From Bacteroidota bacterium (lineage in GTDB: Bacteria; Bacteroidota; Ignavibacteria; Ignavibacteriales; Ignavibacteriaceae), in assembly GCA_020161395.1 (NCBI GenBank), contig JAIUOE010000009.1:62001-126000 (forward strand): a DNA stretch of 64,000 nucleotides, read 5' to 3'. A program made the position numbers and the translations under genes. Below the pieces are notes generated by a model. It had not been told where the DNA came from. It saw nothing but the letters and a program-made list of their open reading frames with translations, and searched no databases. Below are positions 27,801 through 36,577 of the stretch, piece after piece (the first letter of the stretch is position 1; every line of letters starts with the position of its first letter).

Positions 27801-29001
27801 ATCCGGTGTTTCCCACCCAAAGACGCTGTCCTGTCGAAACATATGGTGTAAAAACGGACATAAATGGAGCCGATGTACCGGCGCCAATAACTTCAGCCGA
27901 TGCTGTCATGTTAGGGGCTGTTGTAGTAACCGCTCCAGAGTTAAATAAATCCCAGGTTGTACAGGTATTAACCGGACATGAAAGTGTTTTTTTGTAAACC
28001 CCTCCGAAAGTGCCCGCAAAAACATGCGTTGGAGTCGAGACCATTGCTGTCACAGAGGTGTTAGTAAGTCCCGAGTTGTCACCCGCCCAGGTTAGTCCGT
28101 TATCAGTGGATTTACTTATACCTCCGAGGTTGGTTGCGCCTGCGTAGATATCCGTTCCGCATGTAAGAGCGAAAGCATCAACAGACCCGCCGGCGACGAA
28201 AGTCCATGATGCACCTGCATCTGTTGATCTGTAAATCCCGCCTCCGATGCTTCCGGCAAAAAGAGTTGAACCGACTGAAATGAATCCGCGGATATCGAGG
28301 GATAATATCCCCGAGTTTGCAGCTGCCCATGTGGCACCATTATCGGTTGATTTAAAGACTCCCCCGGTTGTGCCGGCATAAATCGCCGATCCGGTCCCGT
28401 AAAGTGCCCAGACATTCAGATTACCCAGTCCGGTATTCGATTGTGCCCAGGTGTTTCCATTGTTGTTTGAGATGTAGATACCACCACCGATCGATCCGGC
28501 GAAAAGTGTAGTGCCGGAAGTTAATAAACAATGAAAGCTTCCCGATTGCAAAAGGCTCCAGTTCCATGAGGGTCCGTTTGCCGATCTGTAGATACCCCCT
28601 GAAAGTGTAACGACGAATATATCGCTGCCGCTTGTGGTGAAATTCCTGGCGGTCAGAGTGGTCAAACCTGTATTTTCACCGTTCCAGTTTACACCGTCAT
28701 CGGTACTTCTTAGTACTCCTGCATTTGTAGCTGCAAAAAGGTTTGTTCCGTCATAGAACATTCCGTTGATGGCTCCGGTGAGATTGGTTTGCTGCCACTG
28801 AGCAACTCCGGGCGAGACGAGGAGGACAAAGAGGAGCGGGATAAAAATCAGCTTCGGGGTTAGATTCGCCTTTTTCTCTTCAGGTGGTGAACCCGTGTCT
28901 TTTCCCCGTCTGATTATGATAACAGGTGACGATGACCGTTTTGCCTCTTTTTCTCCATTGGATCGTGAGAAAAAGTTAATAACTGTCTGTAAAAAACTCA
29001 T
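24871..29001 (-). CDS. Giant T9SS-sorted surface protein with SdrD B-like domain
   Basis: The product has about 1376 residues. A roughly 42-residue charged N-terminal extension precedes a hydrophobic helix (LIFIPLLFVLLVSPGVAQ), so the signal is internal. The N-terminal part (about 60-360) is BNR-like blades (STDNGATW). Two related beta-domains follow (about 380-560 and 565-735, sharing SAPFMSVF and RDxNRYIEFT). An SdrD B-like domain (FNDLNGNGIMDLNEPGLPGW) precedes Cys-rich beta repeats and the sorting domain NFPNPFNPSTTIAFNLP ... GIYFYRIISG. The start at 29001 has an AAGGAGTG site; the frame from 29034 would add 11 residues. Confidence 0.8.
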   Translation of the reverse strand: MSFLQTVINFFSRSNGEKEAKRSSSPVIIIRRGKDTGSPPEEKKANLTPKLIFIPLLFVLLVSPGVAQWQQTNLTGAINGMFYDGTNLFAATNAGVLRSTDDGVNWNGENTGLTTLTARNFTTSGSDIFVVTLSGGIYRSANGPSWNWSLLQSGSFHCLLTSGTTLFAGSIGGGIYISNNNGNTWAQSNTGLGNLNVWALYGTGSAIYAGTTGGVFKSTDNGATWAAANSGILSLDIRGFISVGSTLFAGSIGGGIYRSTDAGASWTFVAGGSVDAFALTCGTDIYAGATNLGGISKSTDNGLTWAGDNSGLTNTSVTAMVSTPTHVFAGTFGGVYKKTLSCPVNTCTTWDLFNSGAVTTTAPNMTASAEVIGAGTSAPFMSVFTPYVSTGQRLWVGNTGWVAGARDPNRYIEFTLQATAGNQLTVNSVGFNYGDNTLTTNLNILQSEVYFSTDGWSSSTQLGGTLFYLNTAMQTFNVSIPGGLVVPVGQQFSVRIYPYSPVGSSPMSPSFAIHNSVQICGESNPYVPPTSTCVTWNLLSNGSVSTISGNISATPEALSPGTSAPFMSVFLPYTINGQRLWLGTAGWPAGNRDHNRYIEFTVSPTPGHSLTVNSVSFNYSDNPLTTNLNILQGEVYYTVNNWSNTFQLGSTFSYLNTTTQTFNQTIPGGALVPNGQTFKMRIYPWSSVGSNPMSPSFAIHKNVQICGTTDTVPPNNASICGTKFNDLNGNGIMDLNEPGLPGWQIGLGIATVPYAVTDANGDYCFTNLPAGNYTVSEVQQPGWVQTFPAAPGTHSVTLAAGQQLENVNFGNMRATLHCDSLSATAVRTNPDDCKWALSLNQPANLPGIASIQILCLAPNQFTTGTGLGTNFQNWFTSGNNIFTPPSGLVPGGNLNNFFNMSLLYVTSPQFVVVNWIDTSGNIACSDTVSLNCQISCTTILEDTVICNDGNPILKFRFRNDAGFDMKTLQYTVVSPSGVTVNPSNVTLTPPVNPGSISGLQSVLISGASVGDTVRLSVKFTSSDGCCWCYGSITVVIPDCYTFCDSLGVSAVGNPKNCSYDISLFNNSTMVFSSVQFELISGGVFTNFTASTTGWGFTNVWPNNSITLVKMPISTGIGTGTYNNILNMSISQYTNPIQKIVVRWMKNGVVMCTDTLQFSCTPTVPPDNDCSQIIDQTLTCRANGSFMLKFRVQNNSNIIATGYGIHPTAPGVTFSKTLVNNVSILPGQVSPFDSLIVTGIAPNTSLCFQTAIFTTVVPGDTVYNYCCHSDTICITTPDCGATDIKDSGIPTQFELLQNFPNPFNPSTTIAFNLPKSGNVKLSVFDPLGREVAVLVDDFRSAGSYRVNFDASALNSGIYFYRIISGEYNQTRKLILLK

Positions 29002-29132
29002 AAAACACTCCTTGTTTTGTTGCAAGTTGCACACTCCGTCTTACAATTAAAACAGAGAGACAACGAACGGAGTGTTTCAGTTAGTTAAAGGGGTATGAGA
29101 GGAAATTAACGGGGGGAAGTATTGCCCGGTGT

Positions 29133-32100
29133 TTAACCTCCCGTTAATTTGTAGAGCGAGGAAGGAAGTGAAATAACCACTTCCGTCCCCTGAGATTCGG
29201 GCTTTTTACCTCCAAGGTCTTCGAACAGGATTGGTTGTGGAATCTCCATTTTTGAGCTAAGCAGGCGTAACCTTTCTTCGACAATCTCGATACCTTTAGA
29301 GATATGATCAGCTTTTTTGTTCATTTTTGCCTGCTGAATGCCGACTCCGTTATCGGTAATTTTGATAATCAGAGCCGTGTCTGTTTCTTCATGCATCTTA
29401 ATATTTTCAAAATTGAAGGAGACAGTCAATTCTCCTTTTCTGCCCGAATCGATTATGCCGTGCCAGAGGGAATTTTCAACAAAGGGCTGGATGATCATAT
29501 TTGGAATCATCAGAGTCGCCGGGTTAATGTCATCACCTGTAATTATCTCCCACACAAATTTGTCTCCAAGCCTCAGTTTTTCCAGATCGAGATACAAACT
29601 CAGCCTGTATATCTCTTCAGAAAGGAGGATAAAACCACTTCCGGCAGTCTCGAGATTTTTTCTCATCAGGTTTGCCATGGTTGCTATGTAGTTGTTGGCT
29701 TCCTCGTTTCTGTTGCTGTTGATAAGATACTGAACGGAATTGAGGGAGTTAAAAACAAAATGAGGATTCATCATCGCAGAGAGTGCCTGATGCTTCAACT
29801 GATTAATTCTTTCCGTGAGATCCAGTTGTTCCCTGCTCCTCTTTCTTTGCAGATTGAGTTCCCAGCGAAGGATGAGGGGACCAGATACCAAAAAGAAAAC
29901 TGCGATGATAACTTTGAACCAGATTGACTCGAAAAATCCCGGGCGAATAGTAAATTTGAGTGTTGCCGGTTTCCCCCAGTCTCCGTTGATATCCCTCGCT
30001 GAAACCTCCAGTTGATATTCTCCGTGGGACAATGAGACCGCGTTGATAAAATCGTTGTCAGTTTCAACCCACTCATCTTCCAACCGGTATCTGTATTTAA
30101 CTGAACCGGGAGAGGAATAATTTAGTGCTGAAAATGAGATTAAAAGGTCGTGATAATCCCTCTCAAGTTCAAAGAGATCATTGCCGAAAAAGGATTTCCC
30201 TCCCGACCTCACCTCAGTAAAAACAACATCACATTTTGGTGCGGAATAACTTTCAAGATAATTGAGATCGATTACCGAAACTCCACCGCTGGTTCCGACA
30301 TCCAGTCTGTTTTTATCTTCGTCGTATAAAAGACAGAACACCTCGTTTGAGCCCAGTCCCCTGAACCGGTTAAAGACTTCTATTTTCGAATTGTCGTATA
30401 AAAACAATCCCCTGAGGTTACCAATCCAGATTCTCCCTTTTTTGTCAGTGACTACAGAGGTGGATGAGGAGAGGTCGTATCCGCCAATGCTGGCATAACT
30501 CCTCATTTTCCCGCTTGACAACTCATAATATGCTATCCCTTTGTCTGATGCGAACCAGATTTTATCCCGCCCGTCATTCCATATCCAGTTGATCCTGCTG
30601 TTTAGTATTGAATCGCCGTCAAAAAACATTTTGCTAGCGACCGGTCTGCCACCCGTAAACTTAATTTCTCTTACCATGCACAAACCGGCACCTGTGGCGA
30701 TCCAGATATTCCCAAGACGGTCTTCCACTATATCATTGATACGGTTCACACTTTCTTTCTCGCCGAAGACAGGAAAAAAAAGAGTATCAAGGTCTTTTTT
30801 GTTGAAGTCCGGTTTCACATATATGATATTACCTCCGTAGCCGAACAGATACAGCCCCGATGAAGTTTTGCAGAAGGAAGTATAATTGACAAGATTGATA
30901 ACTTTGCCTGCAGATGTTGCGCTTTTGATTCCCCTTGAGCCGAAAACACCACACACAAACACCTGATCATCATAAAACTTTACATTGTAGATATATTCAT
31001 TTGTGGTGGCATTTGCGCGGGTCTCAATTCTTTTAAATCCCTCACCTTCGAAGACATTCAATCCGTCGAACGATGCGACAAACAACCCGAGAGTTTTATC
31101 CCTTGCTATAAAATTTATGTTATTGTTGCTCAAGCCGTCGGACTCGTTATACCGGGAGACATACAGATTATTCAGGCAGAAAACCCCTTTCCCGTGAGTG
31201 CTCACCCACAGGTTGCCCTGAGAGTCTTCAAGGTATCCATTGACATGGGTATTCCGGAGACCGAACTTTTTTCCCATATCGATTACCTTTTTCTCTCCGT
31301 TTTTAATCATGTAAAAACCGGCATTTAAAACAGAGAACCAAAGATTATTTCTGCTGTCACAAAACAGTTCCACAACTTCAGCAGAAATCACATCCGGGCT
31401 GATACTGTAAGTGTTTATAACCGAATTGTTGGATATTTCGTAAATCTTTCCTTTCCCGCCGACAAAGAAACCGCCATCTTTTTTTATAAAAAGAGAGAAA
31501 AACGGCTCATCAGGTAAGCCGGAGATGTTCTTTTTTGCAAAAATTCCATCTTTTAGAGTGAATAAACCCTGCTTTGCAGCCACGAGGAAACCCCCTTCTT
31601 CCATTGAAGCGATTCTTTGGACTGCCGGTGGATTCGTCATTATGGATAATGCACTTTTTCCTCTTTTTGAGTCTCCATCAACCACAAAAATCCATCCTGC
31701 GTTTTTGTAGGCATACAGTTTTTGCGGATTCTTCGAAAAGGGTTCTGTCAGTAAATAAGTTATGGCGAACTGCTTCCCTGCGGGATATCGAAAGAAATTG
31801 TCAATCTTCCCGTTTTTAATAATATTTATGCCGTTCTCATAAGTGGCGGCATAGATCTCTCCTTCACGCCCCAGTGCGAGAGAGACGATAGAGTTTGCGT
31901 TCAAACCGTTCTTGCTGTCGAAAGAGACAAAATGCTTTCCGTCGAATCTGCTCAACCCCTGAAGGGTGCCGAACCACATAAATCCTTCCTTGTCCTGCAT
32001 CATACTGAAGACTGTTGAGGAGGCGAGTCCCTCGTTCGAGGTGTAGTGATAAAAGGGAGGGGTCTGTGCTTTCAGAATCAGCGACAGGCAGAAAAGTATT

Positions 32101-32135
32101 AAACTTCCGGCAAGATTTCGCGTAAAACCTGTCAA
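29133..32135 (-). CDS. LytS-type sensor histidine kinase with ligand beta-propeller
   Basis: The product has 1000 residues. A signal peptide precedes a long set of propeller blades of the Reg_prop/ligand-binding type (DKEGFMWFGTLQGLSRFDG, DSQGNLWVSTHGKGVF). A Y_Y_Y-like domain (about 650-735) precedes one membrane helix (about 740-760) and a short coiled region. The cytoplasmic His_kinase domain has ALSAMMNPHFVFNSLNSVQ with the phosphorylated His, and the C-terminal HATPase has GIIDSGRKGE and ITDNGVGIQQ. It phosphorylates the response regulator encoded just upstream, whose stop codon overlaps this start codon (ATGA). The ligand is unknown. Confidence 0.9.
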   Translation of the reverse strand: MTGFTRNLAGSLILFCLSLILKAQTPPFYHYTSNEGLASSTVFSMMQDKEGFMWFGTLQGLSRFDGKHFVSFDSKNGLNANSIVSLALGREGEIYAATYENGINIIKNGKIDNFFRYPAGKQFAITYLLTEPFSKNPQKLYAYKNAGWIFVVDGDSKRGKSALSIMTNPPAVQRIASMEEGGFLVAAKQGLFTLKDGIFAKKNISGLPDEPFFSLFIKKDGGFFVGGKGKIYEISNNSVINTYSISPDVISAEVVELFCDSRNNLWFSVLNAGFYMIKNGEKKVIDMGKKFGLRNTHVNGYLEDSQGNLWVSTHGKGVFCLNNLYVSRYNESDGLSNNNINFIARDKTLGLFVASFDGLNVFEGEGFKRIETRANATTNEYIYNVKFYDDQVFVCGVFGSRGIKSATSAGKVINLVNYTSFCKTSSGLYLFGYGGNIIYVKPDFNKKDLDTLFFPVFGEKESVNRINDIVEDRLGNIWIATGAGLCMVREIKFTGGRPVASKMFFDGDSILNSRINWIWNDGRDKIWFASDKGIAYYELSSGKMRSYASIGGYDLSSSTSVVTDKKGRIWIGNLRGLFLYDNSKIEVFNRFRGLGSNEVFCLLYDEDKNRLDVGTSGGVSVIDLNYLESYSAPKCDVVFTEVRSGGKSFFGNDLFELERDYHDLLISFSALNYSSPGSVKYRYRLEDEWVETDNDFINAVSLSHGEYQLEVSARDINGDWGKPATLKFTIRPGFFESIWFKVIIAVFFLVSGPLILRWELNLQRKRSREQLDLTERINQLKHQALSAMMNPHFVFNSLNSVQYLINSNRNEEANNYIATMANLMRKNLETAGSGFILLSEEIYRLSLYLDLEKLRLGDKFVWEIITGDDINPATLMIPNMIIQPFVENSLWHGIIDSGRKGELTVSFNFENIKMHEETDTALIIKITDNGVGIQQAKMNKKADHISKGIEIVEERLRLLSSKMEIPQPILFEDLGGKKPESQGTEVVISLPSSLYKLTGG

Positions 32136-32878
32136 ACCGATCTCAATCCCGATTTGATTTTCTTTACAAATTCAGCGGCTTTTCTGCGGGAAACTTCAAC
32201 TTTGCTGCCATCGGACATCCTTACCCATCCGCCATCGGTAACTGAATACTCTTTAACGCATTTCAGGTTGATGATGTGTGACTTGTGAACCCTGAAAAAG
32301 AGAGATTCAGGGAGAGAATCTTCAAAATCCTTAAGTGTCTTCGAAACTATTCTGCATTTTCCCTCCCTGAGGTGGACAACTGAATAGCTTCCTTCAGCCT
32401 CAAGCCTTATAATCTCATTCAGATCGATTATGTTAAATCCATGGGTATCCGGGATGACGAGTTTTTCCTCCTCAAAATAAGGGGCATTTTCCCCTTCTTT
32501 TTTCTTCAGTCCGATCAGTTTTTTAACAGTCAGTTTTAACTCTTTGATGTTAACCGGCTTCAGCAGATAGTCAACCGCTCCCGCTTTTACAGCTTTTATT
32601 CCGTAATCGGCATAAGCACTTACGAACACGACCATAAATTCGCGGTCATCGAATTCACCCAAGAAATCGAAACCGTCGAGAACGGGCATGTTGATGTCGA
32701 GAAATACCACATCAGGTTTGAATTCCTGAACGAGTAACTTTGCCTCAACGGTCGAATCCGCAGTGCCCGCCACCCTGATTTCAGGGCACCAGTTCTCGAT
32801 TATCATCCTCAGATTTTCTCTGCCGTGAAATTCATCGTCGACGATAATAGCGGTTAGAACAGGATTTGGCTGCTCCAA
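32132..32878 (-). CDS. LytTR-family response regulator
   Basis: The product has 248 residues. The N-terminal receiver domain shows the acidic pair DD at 14-15 and the phosphoacceptor D61 in PDVVFLDINMPVLDG, then VSAYADYGIKAVKAGAVDYLLKPV. The C-terminal DNA-binding domain (about 145-248) is LytTR: IIRLEAEGSYSVVHLREG, RVHKSHIINLKCVKEY and KVEVSRRKAAEFVKK. It forms a two-component pair with the sensor kinase that overlaps its stop by 4 bases. Target promoters are not visible in the window. Confidence 0.93.
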   Translation of the reverse strand: MEQPNPVLTAIIVDDEFHGRENLRMIIENWCPEIRVAGTADSTVEAKLLVQEFKPDVVFLDINMPVLDGFDFLGEFDDREFMVVFVSAYADYGIKAVKAGAVDYLLKPVNIKELKLTVKKLIGLKKKEGENAPYFEEEKLVIPDTHGFNIIDLNEIIRLEAEGSYSVVHLREGKCRIVSKTLKDFEDSLPESLFFRVHKSHIINLKCVKEYSVTDGGWVRMSDGSKVEVSRRKAAEFVKKIKSGLRSV

Positions 32879-33340
32879 AAGGCACCTCGACTGCTTTCTG
32901 TGAAAAAAAGGATTTTACGATTAGAATTTATCCAAAAGTATTATAATTTCTACTCACTATTATAAAATACATTTCGCATGAGTATGATTTATTGAAATTT
33001 ATCACCTTTCTTAGTTATACATTCTTCCTGTGTCGAGGCTTAAAGTAATTCCCCATAAAAAGCGGGAGGCTCATAATTAGTCCCCACCCCGACTCATATG
33101 AATCCCCCCCCCTTAGACTACAACATCCGTGAAAAGTCGTCGAACATTAAATGCGATGTCAAAGAATTTTATTAGCTTAAGAATAGCTTTTTTAGCATTT
33201 TATTGATTCCCAATGGTGTCTTGCTTTTTCAGCAACAAGCTGGACATTGATTTTTATGCAAAATGATTTCTGGAGAATAAAATCTGGAAATTCAGGTTTT
33301 ATTTGATAGAACCACAATTATTTGAAAAGGAAAGAGGCCG
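32879..33340. other. AT-rich intergenic region without features
   Basis: I see no gene, only weak hairpins (for example TTGCT-TTTTC-AGCAA near 33224). An AAAGGAAAGAGG ribosome-binding site at the end serves the DUF3800 gene. Confidence 0.5.
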
Positions 33341-34183
33341 ATGTATTTTTTCTATCTGGATGAGTCGGGGGAGAAAAACCCTGCTGTTAAAAAAGACGAA
33401 CCATTTGTTTTACTTGCGTTAGGTTTGCATGAATATCAATGGAGGAAATTTGAAGCTAAAATTAATGATAAAAAACTTCAATTAATCAAAAGAATTTATG
33501 ACACTGAAGGTGTAAAATTAGAACTGGCAGATGCTGAAATTCGCTCTTCTGATGTTAGAATCCCCAGAAACAGAAGAAATCATTCCTTCTTAAAATATTT
33601 GACAGAAGATGAGTTGAGTCAGCTGATTGATTTGTTTTACAGCCAATTCGAAGAAAACCATATAACAATTTTTTCTGTGGTAGTAGATAAAAGCAAAATA
33701 CAAACTTATCTTGATTTGGAAAAACTGTTTAAGAAGGTTTATGAATTATTGTTGGAGAGGGTAGAAAACTTCTTAAATTCGGAACATCCAAAGCAAAATT
33801 CAATATTTGTTTTGGATAACACAAATAAACAGTTGAACCGAAGTATTGCCATGAAGCATTCCTTTTTTCTTAGAGATGGGACATCTGCTAAAGTTAAAAT
33901 AAAACATGTTATCGAAATTCCTTTCTTTGTAGAGAGCTACTTGTCAAATGGAGTCCAACTTGCAGACCTTTGTGCATACAATGTTTACAGAGCATTTCTG
34001 GATCAAAACAGTTCTTATCCCTTCTTCAAAAAGATTTTACCCTACTATCACAAGAATAAAAACAGGAGAGCTGATAAAATTGAAGGACTAAAAGTATTTC
34101 CGGAAGATAACAGATGGGCTGATTTTATAAAAGAGGTTGAAAAAGAAAGAGCCCTGATTCTCTCGAACCGGGCTCAAAAATGA
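33341..34183 (+). CDS. DUF3800 domain protein
   Basis: The product has 280 residues. The N-terminal MYFFYLDESGE (Asp/Glu) and the late VESYLSNGVQLADLCAYNVYR (with the VQLADLCAY part) are DUF3800 signatures. The acidic residues at both ends suggest a metal-dependent nuclease-like fold, but the function of the family is not established. The base composition is more AT-rich than the neighbours', suggesting recent acquisition. The stop codon TGA is followed at once by a compact structured RNA candidate, and the last codons themselves lie in a hairpin (GAGCCC/GGGCTC). Confidence 0.85.
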   Translation: MYFFYLDESGEKNPAVKKDEPFVLLALGLHEYQWRKFEAKINDKKLQLIKRIYDTEGVKLELADAEIRSSDVRIPRNRRNHSFLKYLTEDELSQLIDLFYSQFEENHITIFSVVVDKSKIQTYLDLEKLFKKVYELLLERVENFLNSEHPKQNSIFVLDNTNKQLNRSIAMKHSFFLRDGTSAKVKIKHVIEIPFFVESYLSNGVQLADLCAYNVYRAFLDQNSSYPFFKKILPYYHKNKNRRADKIEGLKVFPEDNRWADFIKEVEKERALILSNRAQK

Positions 34184-34233
34184 CGTCCAGCCCCCAATGA
34201 AGGGGTATCGAGCCTGCTCGGAGGCACTGGACG
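34149..34233 (+). ncRNA. Candidate structured RNA at the 3' end of the DUF3800 gene
   Basis: P1 is CGTCCAG (34184-34190) with CTGGACG (34227-34233), a perfect 7-bp stem. It encloses hairpin CCCC/GGGG (34192-34195 with 34202-34205, loop AATGAA) and hairpin GCCT/AGGC (34212-34215 with 34222-34225, loop GCTCGG), giving a three-way junction. A preceding 6-bp hairpin GAGCCC/GGGCTC (34149-34175) lies in the last codons. There is no T-tail, so a plain terminator does not explain it. RNA motifs next to DUF3800 genes have been reported; membership of this one is unproven. Confidence 0.55.
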
Positions 34234-34660
34234 ATAAAAGCATTTCAAATATACTAATTTTTTCAAATCAATTCAACATAATAATTCAGTTTTCCACGCG
34301 GAATGACAATACGAAGAGTTAAGTGGTTTTTCTATCTGCTTCCTTTCAAAAGTAATCATGACAATTACTTCCCTCACTAAAACGCCATTTCACCCTTTGG
34401 AATTAATTCTTGGAATTCTTCTCAGCGCAAATCTCCCCAGTTGATATCTTCGTTGTATCTCACAGATATTCTCATTCCCCTCTGCCCAAAGCTTCCCAAT
34501 CTTTGTGTACTGAGACCGCTGAGGCTGGTCTTCATGTCTGAGTGTTTCCTATAAAATAAGTTCAGGAATCAATCTACACTCGTTTGTGCAAAAAACCTGT
34601 TGCTTGAAAATAGAAAAACCCTTATTTTAATAATGAAAGTTTTTATAATTTGGAGAGACT
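34234..34660. other. Intergenic region with no recognised gene
   Basis: I see no gene or structure here beyond an unclear minus-strand open frame of about 50 residues without a start codon. A ribosome-binding site (GGAGAGACT) for etfB is at the end. Confidence 0.4.
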
Positions 34661-35548
34661 GTGTTTAAATCCATTGTTTTAGTGAAGCAGGTTCCCGATA
34701 CCGCAAATATCTCGGGAAGTGTAATGAAAGAGGACGGAACCGTCAACCGTTCGAAGCTCCCTGCAATATTTAACAACGAAGACAGGGTAGCCATCGAGTT
34801 TGCCCTTCGTATTAAAGAAAAATTCGGCGGGACCGTTACTGCTATCACCATGGGACCGCAGAGAGCGTCTGATATACTAAGAGAATGCCTCTATATGGGT
34901 GCCGATTCTGTTTATCTGATAAGTGACAGAAAATTCGCCGGTGCTGATACACTCGCCACATCTTATGTGCTTAGCGAGGCAATAAAAAAGATCGGCAGTT
35001 TCGATTTTATTTTTGCCGGAAGACAGGCGATTGATGGCGACACCGCTCAGGTTGGTCCTCAGACAGCCGAAAAACTCAATCTCCCGCAGGTTACTTATGT
35101 GGAAGAAATTCTTGAAGTTTCGAATACCCACGCAAAGATTAAAAGAAAAATAGACGGTGGTTACGAAATCGTAAGGGCTAAACTTCCCGTTTTGCTGACA
35201 GTTCTTAAGGATGCCGCCGAACCAAGACCATTCAGTGCAAAAAGAGTGATGGCATACAAGGGAGCAAAATCCCTGATGGATCTCGAAAAAATGACAGAGG
35301 GAAACAGTCTTCTCTACACAGATAAACTCCAGCATGAATACGAAGAAAAGAATCTCTTCATCCCCACACTTACAATGGATGAACTGGGGCTCGACCCCGA
35401 ACGCTGCGGCATCAAAGGCTCGCCAACAAAAGTTCACAAAGTGGATTCTGTGGTTCTTGGCGGTGGAAACCACATCAGAGTGGAGCCGACAAAAGAAGGG
35501 CTCGAGAAGCTCGTAGATCAACTTTTAGCCGATCACATTTTTGGATAA
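34661..35548 (+). CDS. etfB: Electron transfer flavoprotein subunit beta
   Basis: The product has 295 residues, with GTG as start codon and a GGAGAG site 6 bases upstream. EtfB, with EtfA, carries electrons from acyl-CoA dehydrogenases to the quinone pool. The family signatures are VLVKQVPDTA at the N-terminus, NEDRVAIEFALRIKE, VTAITMGPQRA, the LRECLYMGADSVYLISD segment and FAGRQAIDGDTAQVGPQ. It is the first gene of an operon with etfA and an acyl-CoA dehydrogenase, 4 bases before the etfA ATG. Confidence 0.95.
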   Translation: MFKSIVLVKQVPDTANISGSVMKEDGTVNRSKLPAIFNNEDRVAIEFALRIKEKFGGTVTAITMGPQRASDILRECLYMGADSVYLISDRKFAGADTLATSYVLSEAIKKIGSFDFIFAGRQAIDGDTAQVGPQTAEKLNLPQVTYVEEILEVSNTHAKIKRKIDGGYEIVRAKLPVLLTVLKDAAEPRPFSAKRVMAYKGAKSLMDLEKMTEGNSLLYTDKLQHEYEEKNLFIPTLTMDELGLDPERCGIKGSPTKVHKVDSVVLGGGNHIRVEPTKEGLEKLVDQLLADHIFG

Positions 35549-35552
35549 GACA

Positions 35553-36569
35553 ATGAAAAAAAAGAACGAAATTTGGGTTTTTGTTGAAGTCAGGAACGGT
35601 AAACCCGCCGATGTGAGCCTCGAACTTCTCTCCAAAGGGAACAAACTTGCCGCTATCACAGATTCAGTGTTAAAGTCAGTTGTAATCGGTGACAATGTAA
35701 GACAAATTGCAGAAGATACATTTTTATACGGAGCCTCCGAATCGATTCTCGTGGATGACCCCGCACTGAAATATTTCAGAACACTTCCATACGCTCGAGT
35801 ATTGAACAATCTTATTTCCGAAAGACGACCAAGAATTGTGCTTTTTGGTGCCACCGTAATCGGAAGGGATATCGCTCCCAGAGTCGCATCCTTCACAAAA
35901 AGCGGACTGACGGCTGACTGCACCGACCTGCAAATCTCCGATGTAAAATATCTGAACCAGGAATACAAGGAACTGTTGCTGCAGATCAGACCTGCTTTTG
36001 GCGGAAACATCATCGCAACAATTATCACTCCCGACACCGAGACCCAGATGGCAACGGTGAGAGAGGGTGTTATGGAGATGCACAAAGTTGACAACCCACA
36101 CCCTGTAAAGATTGAGAATGTAAAGTTTGTTCCGACAGAAGAAGATGACCTTGTTGAGGTGTTGGAGCAGCACATTGAAGAGAGCAAAGTGAACCTGAAA
36201 GCAGCCCCCATAATCGTTTCAGGCGGTTACGGACTCGGAACCAAAGAAAATTTCAGACTCGTTGAAGAACTTGCCCACACCATCGGGGGTGAAGTGGCGG
36301 GAAGCCGCGCCGCTGTGGATGCAGGATTTATCACTTCTGAAAGACAGGTAGGTCAGACCGGTGTTACGGTACGACCCAAACTTTATATCGCAGTAGGTAT
36401 CTCGGGTGCAATTCAACACCGTGCCGGAATGCAGGAAGCTAAAAAGATAATCGCCATCAACAGCGATCCTGACGCCCCAATATTTGATGTAAGTCATTAC
36501 GCAATTGTCGGCGACGCCACACAGGTGATCCCGAAATTTATTGAAGTTTACAAGAGCAAGTTGAAATAG
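35553..36569 (+). CDS. etfA: Electron transfer flavoprotein subunit alpha
   Basis: The product has 338 residues. The C-terminal FAD-binding domain is diagnostic: GGYGLGTKENF, ASRAAVDAGFI, RQVGQTGVTVRP, YIAVGISGAIQHRAGM and AINSDPDAPIFDV. The ATG at 35553 is chosen over a TTG four codons upstream. It lies 4 bases after etfB and 8 before the acyl-CoA dehydrogenase gene, so all three are translated together. Confidence 0.95.
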   Translation: MKKKNEIWVFVEVRNGKPADVSLELLSKGNKLAAITDSVLKSVVIGDNVRQIAEDTFLYGASESILVDDPALKYFRTLPYARVLNNLISERRPRIVLFGATVIGRDIAPRVASFTKSGLTADCTDLQISDVKYLNQEYKELLLQIRPAFGGNIIATIITPDTETQMATVREGVMEMHKVDNPHPVKIENVKFVPTEEDDLVEVLEQHIEESKVNLKAAPIIVSGGYGLGTKENFRLVEELAHTIGGEVAGSRAAVDAGFITSERQVGQTGVTVRPKLYIAVGISGAIQHRAGMQEAKKIIAINSDPDAPIFDVSHYAIVGDATQVIPKFIEVYKSKLK

Positions 36570-36577
36570 GAACAAAC

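Noticed and set aside
34149-34175. tRNA-like T-arm on the minus strand (GGTTCGAGAGAATC)
   Set aside because: The T-stem closing pair fails and no anticodon or D arm is found, so it is not a tRNA.
34430-34560. Minus-strand open frame of about 50 residues with LWAEGNENICEIQRRYQLGR
   Set aside because: It has no start codon, no ribosome-binding site and no recognised family. It may be a decayed gene fragment, but support is too weak.
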